A DNA stretch of 64,000 nucleotides from Saccharicrinis sp050589685 (GCF_050589685.1 NZ_JBNGOS010000004.1:184121-248120); one strand, 5' to 3'; counted from the first letter of the stretch, positions 25,801 through 34,398 are shown. Program-made: numbers and translations. The notes: generated by a model from the letters alone, not told the origin.

Positions 25801-28537
25801 CTCCGAAAATGCGGGTTATGTGCATGCCCCTTCTGTCAACCATGGATTAACAGCTGCCGTTCTGCGCAATGCCTATATATCTGCCGCAACACCCGAAAAT
25901 GCCGAGACCTACAAAGTAAACCTATCATCCGAAAGGGTTCGTATGGCCTTGGGCATCATTGAAGGAATGCAGCAAGGACAATCGCTTGGTGCTTTATTGG
26001 GTTATCATCTCGAAAGAGGTTTACACGATAATAATACCGAGGAGATGGACGTGTTCATTTACGAACTTCGTAAAGTGTTTCCAATCAGTTCAAACAGACT
26101 TAACAAAACAAAGATAGAGGTTGGTAAAACATCAACAAATCCTAAAATACTTCAACGCTACAAGGAGGAAGAAGCTGAGTTTGAAGAAGACAAGGCGGTT
26201 ACCAAAATAGAAGCCAACAATGTGGTGGACGGCTTGGATTTGCTCGATCATATTCGCAAAGAAGGTGTTGCTACTTACCCCTTCGGATTTCAGACCGGTG
26301 TTGGGGCCGACAAACTCAAAGCGGCTACCCCCGACGAGGCAAAAGCCATCAACGACGAGGTAAATCGCATCATGAATATTAGAGATGCAGTAGCCGATCT
26401 GGCCATCTCGGAAAGCGTTCACCAGGTGGTACAAGGAAATTACGATCGCGCTGCCGGAGCTTTGGATGCCTACAGCAAAGGAACTTACCCTCAACTACCG
26501 CATGTTATTCAGTCAAATGGTAGCGGAGTCAGTCTGACCAATCGTTTTGGCATCCATCTTCCACCTGTTACCGGCCCTGTTGGAACCCTTACCCCAAGAG
26601 GTATGTCTGCACCAAGGATTAATGCCTGGCTCAATGATATTTTCCCCGACAGGAATAATATCACCTGCGAAGTGGTTTACACCATTCCAAATTATGGCGA
26701 AGTGCCTTCAAATGCGCCCATATCGCAGTTTATTTCTTTGCAGAATATTGGTTTGATGCCTATCGACTTACTTTACACCGAAGGTATTGATAGTGACAAG
26801 AGCCTTTCCGTATTGGATGATTACATTTTACAGGCTTTATATTCCGGTGGATCTGCCCCCGCACGATTGGATGCGGAAATAGAAATTAATTATACCAAGG
26901 CCGATACGGGCACTTTCTCATTCTTTGAGACAGCAGCGATGATTTCCGATTTGCGACAACTGATTGTTTCGGCTCGTCCGCTAAATGCCGCTGACGTCGC
27001 ACTTCAAAACGAGGCTACGAAAGATCAGGAAGGTTCTACATCTGTGATTGATCCAACCAGAATTTCAAATGCGGTTACGCCGTTGAGCAACGCCAGCAGT
27101 GCGTTAAAAACTGGTGTGATTGATGAACTTTCGGCGTTGGTTGATGATGAAGATTTTGAAATAAGCCTGGGAAACAGCGCACAGATCCTAACCAAGATTG
27201 ATACAGTTTCCGCATCCTTTGTTTCCATACTTAGCGATATCAGCCTGTTCGGAAAACCGCAATCAGGTTCGGGTTATGTATTCGACCGCAAAGCAGCCAT
27301 CTACTCAGGTTTATACAAAAAAATACTGGATTACAAATTAAGGTGGGATGATAAATTAGACCAATACACCACTTTAACAAGTACTCCACCGCCTGTATCC
27401 GCATCCGAAGAAACCAAGATTAATTTCTGGCAAAAAGCGGAAAGTATCATAAGTACCGAAATCGACATTACCTTTACGGACAGTACCGATCTGGAATCGA
27501 AAGTGGTTGCGAAGAAAGCTCTTTTCGATGCAAAACATGGGGATATAGTGAGCTATTTGGCAACAAATCATATAGCGATCAATTCGTTTTTTACTGCTAC
27601 AGATACTTTACTGGTGGGTTTGGATGCTTTTGATATTGAGGTTCCAACCACTGCCGATGATATTAAACAAGTAGTGGTGTTAGCCGAGGATATCCATCAA
27701 CAAGCCGATAAACTGCGAAGTCAGTTGGAAAAAGTTATTTCCGATGTCAATCAAAAGGTGAGTGATGCGGGAACCACGGCAGATGCCAAAGGAAAGGTGA
27801 AGCTGCTGACACAAGCTGCCAAAGCGCTGTTCTCGGAAGACTTCCAGGTGTTGCCTGAGTTTACTTTCTCCACGGAACAAGCCAGCGAATTGCAAAATTG
27901 CGTAAATGCGCAAACGCAACTATTGAGTTACCAGGTAAATGACGAAGGAGAAGATTTCCCTGTAGACAATTGGTTATACGGTATTGCCCGTGTTCGGGAA
28001 AAAATGGGTTCGTGGGAAAACACGGTTCAACTGTTTGAAGCTTTTAACCCAACCTCCCCTACCTTGGACTTGATGCCTTTGCAATTGCCATATACGGAAA
28101 ACGATAGTTGGCTGGCGGTTTCATATCCCGAAGATTATGAAATAGAAAGTGACAAATTGTTATATACCGCATATAATCCGGGGTTTAATCCTACACAAGC
28201 ACAGTGTGGATTATTGGTTGATGAGTGGACGGAAACCATTCCTGCGAAAAAAGAAACAACAGGTATGACTTTCCATTACGACAGGCCAAATTGTGAACCA
28301 CCGCAATCCTTGCTTTTAATGACACCTGCAGAGTTCACAGGTAACTGGAAATGGGAAGATGTGGTCAACTCGTTGCACGACATGCTGGAAATGGCCCAAT
28401 TCAGGGCAATAGAACCCGACCATATCGATGAAACAGGATATGCCAAGTTCTTACCGGCCACCGTAGCCAGTGTTACCAGCCGTCCTGTTACTATGGCTCT
28501 AAACTATATGGCAACCGCAATTTTTAATAATGACTAA
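22814..28537 (+). CDS. Uncharacterised giant protein with N-terminal coiled coil (1907 aa)
   Basis: The largest gene of the window, 1907 aa. The first ~95 residues are a charged coiled coil (long runs of K, E, R, Q and A without Pro). Then comes a conserved-looking block: LMFPVRLETRFKK, LWVRVFPDECSIDTFD, and later WLIHYVSG-like and SIRIDDQPYGILPVTT segments. This block recurs, from memory, in unannotated large proteins of several phyla. Its C-terminal third has several helical stretches rich in Asp/Ser, and it ends in MALNYMATAIFNND. No signal peptide, TM segment or catalytic motif stands out. It lies 11 bp before the last operon gene. It is likely cytoplasmic and structural, or part of a large assembly; the function is unknown. 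Confidence 0.72.
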   Translation: MAEFNEAREALRAIQNTIATEQKVIFHDKERLKKLDEQKKNVVRVYTEQSTHYKKIVAAERSLKASIAGQQAELNAMASEKLEAIKAFQAFTDPRKNMGFLNDQTPILMFPVRLETRFKKVEGDGGEIPQLWVRVFPDECSIDTFDVTLSESEVEKAKEYWINIWQAGIPATEDLNEFVKNKHRGAWQKLMGHFNAGRSYYLTTAYKPVGEDLIPPRESESDVILVISTYNLPSEAHQDALKKYWAAFYLAFGDGESIKKAFDDFSTEIGSTDEAAQQLLTQYTPANIKEKPTVEEPGVVVSFIEFEAPQDTDSKINAWTQAAEVRTFPERFVLLGYQNDSQTPTVNQIGNLIPDPLIVGPDTRDDIEEVLRDSYGEGFDALSDDEKAVKYIEYLSQQAETKWLFNFDEAVNMGLGFKVNLTPDQYSRGFSRLFVIGIKMGANSNDGQQLIEELFKNHQFGDNTFSILPQGTPTNNTEDEGSGYSIEEDPDEAYDRYFGQDKPDDPYERLTRKDGRWLANMLGIDVYNSGLNLAENYYHTDQCEASAMHTALWNATIGYYMESMLTPVASDWELDRLRWFLIHYVSGRGKVPSIRIDDQPYGILPVTTFRDYKFMEQRDMIGRAYSDDYPTLLNIYNVLKIVKEDWRTHLSKVAHVGKDGDAHQILLEALGLHASSVEYDRRVADSLYANYNAMLMHGQEFDIEKIEGIYRAFGLLHLSHLGYNHDYKNNPKIPILEKSFLGDAHDLDKHVVDDTPLSEKNPIRPYTEDDKNYIYWLIEKAQNNHRDIKDQKGFKDNDRPIALLYDMLRHAMNLEFGNTALRLYVNAELVTRQEASIMRIDADFMGVRENTSVLESKWDIIYREEPNINDNGVMIADHISELVRTATADPSVRYLQEVLKSLDHLKDVPTARLERLFAEHIDCCSYRLDAWLMAFVHLQLEYMRFGGESNESDPSDGIYIGAYGLVEDLKPENKQLSPADIDEDLVNIFGSDSMIDSENAGYVHAPSVNHGLTAAVLRNAYISAATPENAETYKVNLSSERVRMALGIIEGMQQGQSLGALLGYHLERGLHDNNTEEMDVFIYELRKVFPISSNRLNKTKIEVGKTSTNPKILQRYKEEEAEFEEDKAVTKIEANNVVDGLDLLDHIRKEGVATYPFGFQTGVGADKLKAATPDEAKAINDEVNRIMNIRDAVADLAISESVHQVVQGNYDRAAGALDAYSKGTYPQLPHVIQSNGSGVSLTNRFGIHLPPVTGPVGTLTPRGMSAPRINAWLNDIFPDRNNITCEVVYTIPNYGEVPSNAPISQFISLQNIGLMPIDLLYTEGIDSDKSLSVLDDYILQALYSGGSAPARLDAEIEINYTKADTGTFSFFETAAMISDLRQLIVSARPLNAADVALQNEATKDQEGSTSVIDPTRISNAVTPLSNASSALKTGVIDELSALVDDEDFEISLGNSAQILTKIDTVSASFVSILSDISLFGKPQSGSGYVFDRKAAIYSGLYKKILDYKLRWDDKLDQYTTLTSTPPPVSASEETKINFWQKAESIISTEIDITFTDSTDLESKVVAKKALFDAKHGDIVSYLATNHIAINSFFTATDTLLVGLDAFDIEVPTTADDIKQVVVLAEDIHQQADKLRSQLEKVISDVNQKVSDAGTTADAKGKVKLLTQAAKALFSEDFQVLPEFTFSTEQASELQNCVNAQTQLLSYQVNDEGEDFPVDNWLYGIARVREKMGSWENTVQLFEAFNPTSPTLDLMPLQLPYTENDSWLAVSYPEDYEIESDKLLYTAYNPGFNPTQAQCGLLVDEWTETIPAKKETTGMTFHYDRPNCEPPQSLLLMTPAEFTGNWKWEDVVNSLHDMLEMAQFRAIEPDHIDETGYAKFLPATVASVTSRPVTMALNYMATAIFNND

Positions 28538-28548
28538 ATCAAGACATC

Positions 28549-30408
28549 ATGGCTATATTAAATCGCGTTCAGGAATATTATCCAACGGTCACCCTCTGGA
28601 ACCGCCTCGAAGGTCGGCCCCGTGCTGAAAACTTTGACCGTGCCACAAAGGCGCAGGTTAGGGATGCGCTGTGGATGATATCAAAGCAGTGGCAAATGGG
28701 CGAGTTTATTGGCGATGATGCCGGTTCTCCCATATTGGCGAAAGTGCACATGGAAACCACACGGTTGACCAAGTACAAAGGTGGCAATGCCGATGCCGAA
28801 GAAATGGAAAACGAAATTCCGTTGGAGGTTAAAGTAGAACACCAGCCGATTGCATTTCAACAAGGCAACGCTGAAATATCTCTTGATATTCGTCTATTGA
28901 TGGGACGGCAATGGATGAAATGGGTTTCAGCCATCGATACAAATTATCGTCAGGAATATATCACTCAATATGGAGTGCACAACAACGTTCAGCCCGATCC
29001 CGAAACGGAAGCAGATGCCACTATTTGTGCCAACCGGAAATCCTGGCAGCAATTTGCGGCAGTTACAGGTCGTAAAATGGATGGGTATAAGCTGTATGCT
29101 TATTTAAAAGAAGATTCCACAAGAGGTGCTTCGGATAATATTGGCCTGGCGGATACGCCTGCCAAAAAAGATGCGCTGGATTTGCTGGGACTTAAGTTTA
29201 TAGCCTGGTACGAAAAGCTTTATTATCAACCCAACGAAAACCGTAAAAACGAATCGTGGAAACCCGAATACCTCGAGCACCAATTTGCAGTATCGGCTCC
29301 GCAAAAAGGTGAAGAAAAAGTATTGGTAGCCGATGAATACTATCACGGACATCTGGATTGGTATAATCTCGACATTGATCAAAGCCAGGACGGTCTGGAA
29401 ACGGGTACATCTGCTGTTCAGGTAGAGGATACGGTCACCCATGAGTTTGTGCCCACTTCGGTTACCTTTGGAGGTATGCCACACCCACGCTGGTGGACTT
29501 TCGAAAACTGGAAGACCAACCTGGGTTTTGTAAATCCCGATACTACCGACCTGAACAAACTTTTATTGCTTGATTTCTTCCTTACCTACTCCAACGACTG
29601 GTTTATTGTACCGTTTACTTTACCGGTAGGTAGTTTGGCCAATATCCGCGGTTTAACCGTAACCAATGTTTTTGGCGAAAAAATATGGGTTGAACCCGCA
29701 GGACAGGGCGACGATGAGGATTGGCAGCGATGGAATATGTACAACCAAACTATTAAAGGAACCGATCATGTGCCTGCCGATCTGGGAGCTGTGGTTCTGC
29801 CTGTCTCCAGAAAAGTACAGGAGGGCAAATCGCTGGAAGAAATATTCTTGCTCAAAGACGAGATTGCCAACATGGTTTGGGGTGTTGAAACAGTGGTTCC
29901 CTTGCCAACAGGAAAAGGAAACCGGGGAAAAGAAACTGGCTACGAATTCAAAGCCAAGTTACAACAGCTGATTGGCGATGAGGTTCCTCCTGATACATTG
30001 GTGGACAACAATGCCAAAATACGTTTTAGGGTGGTTAACTCTGTTCCTGAAAACTGGATTCCTTTTGTCCCTGTGCATGTGGACGGACAGATGCGCAAAA
30101 CAAAATTACAACGTGCAGCCATGCCTCGCATCCTTGAAAACGACGTTAAGGTCCCTAAAAAAGTGGAACCCCGTACCTCTTTATTGCGCGAAGGATTGGA
30201 AAAAAGCCCTAAGGAAACTTATTCCATTAACATGGAGGAAGTGCGGCGTTCGGGCATGCGTATACATAAAAATTTCCAACGTACCCGTTGGTATGGAGGC
30301 AAAGTATTTAACTGGGTAGGCATCAAAAAGGAAACAGGACGAGGTGAAGGCAGCAGCGGACTGGCATTTGACCAGCTGATACCAAATAAGAATAGGATTG
30401 AAGAATAG
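28549..30408 (+). CDS. Uncharacterised conserved protein (619 aa), last gene of the giant operon
   Basis: Protein of 619 aa that follows the 1907-aa gene by 11 bp. Its N-terminal landmark is VRDALWMISKQWQMGEFIGDD followed by AGSP; from memory, variants of this string recur in other bacterial phyla next to relatives of the preceding large genes. A later segment HPRWWTFENWKTNLGFV is Trp-rich, and KLLLLDFFLTYSNDWFIVPF is a possible strand-turn-strand core. No signal peptide and no known catalytic site. The conserved order with the preceding giant proteins suggests they work as a set. A strong terminator 31 bp after the stop closes the operon. Confidence 0.7.
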   Translation: MAILNRVQEYYPTVTLWNRLEGRPRAENFDRATKAQVRDALWMISKQWQMGEFIGDDAGSPILAKVHMETTRLTKYKGGNADAEEMENEIPLEVKVEHQPIAFQQGNAEISLDIRLLMGRQWMKWVSAIDTNYRQEYITQYGVHNNVQPDPETEADATICANRKSWQQFAAVTGRKMDGYKLYAYLKEDSTRGASDNIGLADTPAKKDALDLLGLKFIAWYEKLYYQPNENRKNESWKPEYLEHQFAVSAPQKGEEKVLVADEYYHGHLDWYNLDIDQSQDGLETGTSAVQVEDTVTHEFVPTSVTFGGMPHPRWWTFENWKTNLGFVNPDTTDLNKLLLLDFFLTYSNDWFIVPFTLPVGSLANIRGLTVTNVFGEKIWVEPAGQGDDEDWQRWNMYNQTIKGTDHVPADLGAVVLPVSRKVQEGKSLEEIFLLKDEIANMVWGVETVVPLPTGKGNRGKETGYEFKAKLQQLIGDEVPPDTLVDNNAKIRFRVVNSVPENWIPFVPVHVDGQMRKTKLQRAAMPRILENDVKVPKKVEPRTSLLREGLEKSPKETYSINMEEVRRSGMRIHKNFQRTRWYGGKVFNWVGIKKETGRGEGSSGLAFDQLIPNKNRIEE

Positions 30409-30438
30409 GTTAGTTATTGGTAATCAGTGTTCGATTTT

Positions 30439-30472
30439 GAAAAACATTCCAAATTAAAATTTGGTGTTTTTC
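30439..30472 (+). terminator. Strong terminator closing the giant-protein operon
   Basis: GAAAAACA (30439-30446) pairs with TGTTTTTC (30465-30472) and the inner CCAAAT (30449-30454) with ATTTGG (30459-30464) across a TAAA loop, with a 2-nt bulge. The T run of the outer arm gives the U tract. A second perfect hairpin CCCCAGCA/TGCTGGGG follows at 30536-30555. Confidence 0.75.
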
Positions 30473-30535
30473 GGGATAAGCAGTCATTAGTTGGAGCGAA
30501 GCGACATCCCACTGCAAATAAAAAAAATCTCTTAA

Positions 30536-30555
30536 CCCCAGCACAAATGCTGGGG
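30536..30555. repeat. Perfect 8-bp stem hairpin
   Basis: CCCCAGCA and TGCTGGGG are separated by CAAA and lie between the giant operon and the decayed pentapeptide gene. There is a T-rich stretch only on the minus-strand side, so it could end transcripts coming from the right. It may also be an RNA stability or insulator element. Confidence 0.45.
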
Positions 30556-30608
30556 TAATGCAGTATGCAAGTAGGGCTTTAGCCATGATTTTTTTGAACA
30601 ATGGACGC

Positions 30609-31477
30609 ATGAAGAATATATATATTACCAACGAAAACTCTACAATGGATAATCACGCTATTGGAATACTAAAATAGGGAGTTGAAGCTTGGAACGAATG
30701 GCGTTCCTCATATCCTGGATTAAGACCTGATCTCTCAAACGCCAACTTAATAAATACACGATTAACCCGCTCAAGACTTGTTGATGTGAACATTGAGGAT
30801 GCTGTTATTCATAATTGTCAAGTATACGGAATCTCTGTGTGTAATATTACCAAAAACAAAAACACGCAAGAAAATAGGTTGAGCGTTAATGATCCTGCTT
30901 TGACATAAGAATCTCCAATTCTTGTGAATAATCTAGAAGTTGCCCAATGCAATAGTCTGTTCTTAGACCCAGAAAAAGATAGGGATGTGATCAATGCCTT
31001 AACAGCTAAATTGGTGCTTATTCTGGGCCGATTTACTGAAAATAGAAAAGCGATTTTGGATAAGTTGCGAGAAGAATTAAAAAAATACGACCTTGTACCC
31101 ATCATATTTGATATTGAGTTTCCCGATGGTCATTCAATGATAGAAACCGTTAGCTTATTGGCCCGAATGTTGCGTTTTGTTATTGCTGACCTATCGGATG
31201 CTAAAATAGTAATCAACGAAATTCAGGAAATCGTACCTGCTAATCCATCCCTTCCAGTTCAACCTATCATGGACTCTACACAATCAGAACCATCTATTCT
31301 CAGAAAACATCATGATAATCCAGGTTATTTAGAACCAATTTCTTATGAAGATATCAACGACCTTACAGCTAAACAGGAAACTATTGTAAGGCTTTTGAAG
31401 AAAAGGCGGAGGAACTTAGTAAATATATGTTTAGACTAGGAATTGCTCCTCTTGACTATCAAGGGAATAATTCTTAG
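30609..31477 (+). pseudogene. Decayed pentapeptide-repeat protein with TIR-cluster-associated C-terminal domain
   Basis: One reading frame from ATG at 30609 carries two in-frame stops (TAG after residue 22 and TAA near residue 99) and, near 31389, a one-base loss. Restoring the base gives the natural tail AFEEKAEELSKYMFRLGIA with TAG at 31475-31477. Between the breaks the text is unmistakable: GVEAWNEWRSSYPGLRPDL, pentapeptide-like A(N/D)LxN steps, then NLEVAQCNSLFL and KLVLILGRFTENRKAILDKL. This is the C-terminal domain found after pentapeptide repeats in many cyanobacterial and Bacteroidota proteins and often placed with TIR proteins. The gene is probably dead. It precedes the SLATT and TIR genes and may be the former first gene of that island. 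Confidence 0.75.
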
Positions 31478-31507
31478 CTTATATATCTTAAAAATAAGGC
31501 GACGAAA

Positions 31508-32347
31508 ATGAGGAAACAATACTTAAAGCGGCCAAAGTACTATGTAACTGCTGTACAGTTGGATTTAGATTTTAAAGGATTTGAATACGAAAAGTGGGGA
31601 GGGAAACAAAAATGCAAGGCAGGTGACTGGCTTATCAATAATAACGGTGATACCTATACCGTGGACAAAGCTTACTTCAATGATTTTTATCAATTTGTAA
31701 GCCCTGGAGTTTATAATAAAATAGGGGAAGTTTGGGTAGAAGTTGCCACAGAGAATAGTGACATTAAAACTATTGAAGGCTCAACTGAATACGCAATTGG
31801 AGATTATCTTGTATTCGACCGTCAAGAAGGAGGCGATGGATATGCTATCAAAAAGCAAGTTTTTGAGCGGATGTATGAAGAGGTAGACCTGGAGTTTAAT
31901 CTAACGCTCGAACAAAAATCTTATATCGACAAGCGCATACAACCCCGAATAGATGAATTCAAAGATCTGGCAAATCAGAACCGCAATTGGTACTATATAT
32001 TTCAGGTTGTAACTATTCTAGCCGCTACTATGGTTCCTGTTTTTAGCGGTTTTATTAATGAAGATAATGATCCTTTTAAATGGTTAGTCGCGATATTGGG
32101 TGGCTTATCAGCTGTAGTGGCTAGTTTGCTTTCTTTGTTTAAGTTTCAGGAGAATTGGATTCGTTTTAGAAGTACTTATCACGACCTGGATACACAACTT
32201 TCATTGTTTAAAAATGGTTCCAGAGAATATGAAAACAGAAAGCAGGCCTTTAACGTATTGGTTGATAATTGCGAGCGCATCCTGCAAGCCGAAATAGGCC
32301 AATGGGCAGAATCAAGACGGAAAAAGGAGGAAGAAAGTGATGAATAG
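31508..32347 (+). CDS. PGDYG domain protein with SLATT/DUF4231 two-TM effector domain
   Basis: Protein of 279 aa. The N-terminal half (~8-125) has two PGDYG-type modules: AVQLDLDFKGFEYEKWGG, KAGDWLINNNGDTYTVD and then AIGDYLVFDRQEGGDGYAI. The C-terminal half is a DUF4231/SLATT domain with two TM helices (~161-184 and ~193-215), followed by helices with ENRKQAF and VDNCERIL. SLATT domains are predicted pore-forming effectors linked to nucleotide-signal (SMODS/SLOG) and other conflict systems. No nucleotide cyclase is in the window. The gene starts 30 bp after the pentapeptide pseudogene and ends 16 bp before a TIR gene. The role as a defence pore is inference from family and neighbours. Confidence 0.8.
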   Translation: MRKQYLKRPKYYVTAVQLDLDFKGFEYEKWGGKQKCKAGDWLINNNGDTYTVDKAYFNDFYQFVSPGVYNKIGEVWVEVATENSDIKTIEGSTEYAIGDYLVFDRQEGGDGYAIKKQVFERMYEEVDLEFNLTLEQKSYIDKRIQPRIDEFKDLANQNRNWYYIFQVVTILAATMVPVFSGFINEDNDPFKWLVAILGGLSAVVASLLSLFKFQENWIRFRSTYHDLDTQLSLFKNGSREYENRKQAFNVLVDNCERILQAEIGQWAESRRKKEEESDE

Positions 32348-32363
32348 ATGATAATTGTTAAGC

Positions 32364-33170
32364 ATGAATCCCACCGAAAATAATATCATACAGAATATAA
32401 TCGACGACCTGGCCCAATTGGGCCATGCAAAACCATGGAAGTCGGTAAGTACCCTGGCAAAAAAATTCAGGGTTCAGGAAAGTTACTTAAGGCAAATTTT
32501 ACTTGAATACTGTGCCAGTGCAGGCAAGCAAGATTTGAAAATTCGTTATTCGCATTATCCCAGTAAACGAAACCTGGATATGATATGGGCGCATGTAAAA
32601 AATGTTCGAGAGTTAAATGAGCTTTATGATTACTCGCGTATTGATGAATCCGATAAAAGGTTCCCGACATATCTCGGAAATTATCCGCGGTTATTCTTAT
32701 CCCATAGCCATAAAAACAAAGACAGAGCACTTTATATGAGGGATTATCTCTACTGTCAGCGTATTAACATTTGGATGTCGGAATTAGATATAATCAGGGG
32801 TAATGATATTTTTGTTGCCGTCAACCAGGGCAGAAATAACTGTTCCGGTGTTCTTGCAGATGTTACAGAAGAGTCGATACAGTCTGTGTGGGTGCAGAAA
32901 GAATTCATCGCCTCTATACAAGATATACGGGTTTATATTGTTGTGGACGGCAATAACGGCCGCTTGATTGAAGCCTTAAACTCCGATACGCCGGATAATA
33001 TCATGCCTTCATTGAACATAACAAGCATGTTTCCCGAATACTTTGACTATCTAAAGCATCATGTAAGCAAGACAGGACTGGTTTTTTCCTTTCCATATGT
33101 ACAAGGAGAGCTTTTTAAAACCGAAATGAAGCCCCTGATGGACCTGAAAGATTATTTGACAGAACATTAA
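32364..33170 (+). CDS. Winged-helix plus TIR-domain protein
   Basis: Protein of 268 aa from the ATG at 32364; an in-frame TTG at 32355 is less likely. Residues ~1-85 are helical and look like a winged helix (KPWKSVSTLAKKFRVQESYL). Residues ~105-250 are a TIR-like Rossmann domain with RLFLSHSHKNKDRALYMRDYL, IWMSELDIIRGNDI and SVWVQKEFIASI. TIR domains in bacteria often hydrolyse NAD+ during anti-phage responses. The stretch where the catalytic Glu is expected reads FVAVNQGRNNCSG, so activity is uncertain. It is third in the island after the SLATT gene and 39 bp before a second TIR gene. The DNA-binding-like N-terminus may serve as sensor or regulator. Confidence 0.75.
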   Translation: MNPTENNIIQNIIDDLAQLGHAKPWKSVSTLAKKFRVQESYLRQILLEYCASAGKQDLKIRYSHYPSKRNLDMIWAHVKNVRELNELYDYSRIDESDKRFPTYLGNYPRLFLSHSHKNKDRALYMRDYLYCQRINIWMSELDIIRGNDIFVAVNQGRNNCSGVLADVTEESIQSVWVQKEFIASIQDIRVYIVVDGNNGRLIEALNSDTPDNIMPSLNITSMFPEYFDYLKHHVSKTGLVFSFPYVQGELFKTEMKPLMDLKDYLTEH

Positions 33171-33209
33171 ATTGAGATGAATTTTCACTCCTAATAAAAA
33201 AAACGCGTC

Positions 33210-33860
33210 ATGTACGATGTCTTTATTTCCCATTCACGAGTCGACCGCCGGTTTGTAGATAGGCTTATAAGCTTTCTGGATAAAAAGCAACTTACCTGCT
33301 GGCTTGATAAAAAAGATCTCCCTCCTGCAGAAATCTGGCGTAGCGAACTTCAGGAAGCCATTATTGATGCTGATAATTTTGTGTTCATTATTAGTCCCAA
33401 TTCTGTTGATTCAGAGTTTTGTACACAGGAAATTAACTGGGCTGTAAAGTATAATAAACGTATTATTCCCATTTTTTTAAAAGTGCTGCGACAAGATCAA
33501 AAATTAGATTCTGCGTTGTCGGAACGCCAGTGGTTAGAGATAGATACAAACAATGAGGAAAAGAGTTTTTACGATATAGTCACCGCTGTTCGAAATGAGC
33601 AAAAATGGTATAAACAAGGTACCGAATATCTTCGGGGTGCTCAAAAATGGAAAAACGGCAAGGAGGTATTCCTGGCCCGCCCCGAACTGGAGACTGCCCG
33701 TGCATGGATGGAGAAAGGGGCAAACATGAATCCCGGTCCCACTAAGCTTCAAATCAAATATATTCACGAAAGTGAATCCTATCACCTCAAAGAAGCTAAA
33801 AAGTGGGAGAAACTTTATTCCAAATCAATAGCCCGACAAATGGCGAGATCTCACACATAA
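33210..33860 (+). CDS. TIR-domain protein (NAD-hydrolase type), truncated relative to TIR-repeat proteins
   Basis: Protein of 216 aa. Residues 1-130 are a canonical TIR domain: YDVFISHSRVDRRFVDRL, CWLDKKDLPPAEIWRSEL, FVFIISPNSVDSEFC, QEINWAVKYNKRIIPIF. Residues ~130-200 match the linker that in TIR-WD40 or TIR-NTPase proteins precedes the membrane or repeat region (KWKNGKEVFLARPELETA...). The protein then stops after ARSHT, where the full-length family would continue into a TM and WD40 or STAND part. Either it is a natural stand-alone TIR or the C-terminus has been lost. No sensor domain remains, so it would need a partner from the island. It is last in the run of plus-strand genes. Confidence 0.82.
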   Translation: MYDVFISHSRVDRRFVDRLISFLDKKQLTCWLDKKDLPPAEIWRSELQEAIIDADNFVFIISPNSVDSEFCTQEINWAVKYNKRIIPIFLKVLRQDQKLDSALSERQWLEIDTNNEEKSFYDIVTAVRNEQKWYKQGTEYLRGAQKWKNGKEVFLARPELETARAWMEKGANMNPGPTKLQIKYIHESESYHLKEAKKWEKLYSKSIARQMARSHT

Positions 33861-34398
33861 ACGAACACTTTATACTGGGCAAACGAGGATTACACTTATC
33901 TGCGCAGGACATACTGCCAGGTAGGGAATTAGCCTATATCTCGCATACCAAACGGTTTTGGAAAGAATGGTTTAAGGGCATCATAATGTAACGATTCATC
34001 TTCTTAATGCAGGTTAGATAGCCCAACAGGGAAATCACCACTATACCAGTTGTATATCAAAAAAAATGGATAAACATTTTGCAAATAAGAACAGTTAATG
34101 CCGATACAGAACCACAGATTGATTTTTATCAATCGTTTTAATTCGTAATCGGTATAAAAGATAAATGTAACCATAGCGGGAATTGCTTCGCAATTAAATT
34201 ATTGTCCACAGATTTTTTCGGATGAACACAGATTATCTGAGGTTTGTTAGGAATTTGAAAAATTACTTAATGCCGGCAGGTATATGCGGTCACAATTGCT
34301 ACCGGGTTAGAAAATCTAACATAACGTTTTTAAGTAATGTTTCGATTTTGATCATCGAATTGGCATTAAGATAAAATCTAATGACAATTTTGGGATTG
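33861..34398. other. 538-bp gap after the TIR island
   Basis: No gene supported. A weak AT hairpin GTTAGA/TCTAAC with a T run behind it (34306-34330) may be a terminator. The text contains decayed stretches of the repeated kind seen in the other long gaps (for example TTGTCCACAGATTTTTTCGG), and a short open frame 33803-33991 that matches nothing and overlaps the TIR gene. Confidence 0.35.

Noticed and set aside
33803..33991. Open frame overlapping the TIR stop as a possible frameshifted C-terminus
   Set aside because: The text (FILGKRGLHLSAQDILPG) does not resemble the TM or WD40 continuation of TIR-repeat proteins.
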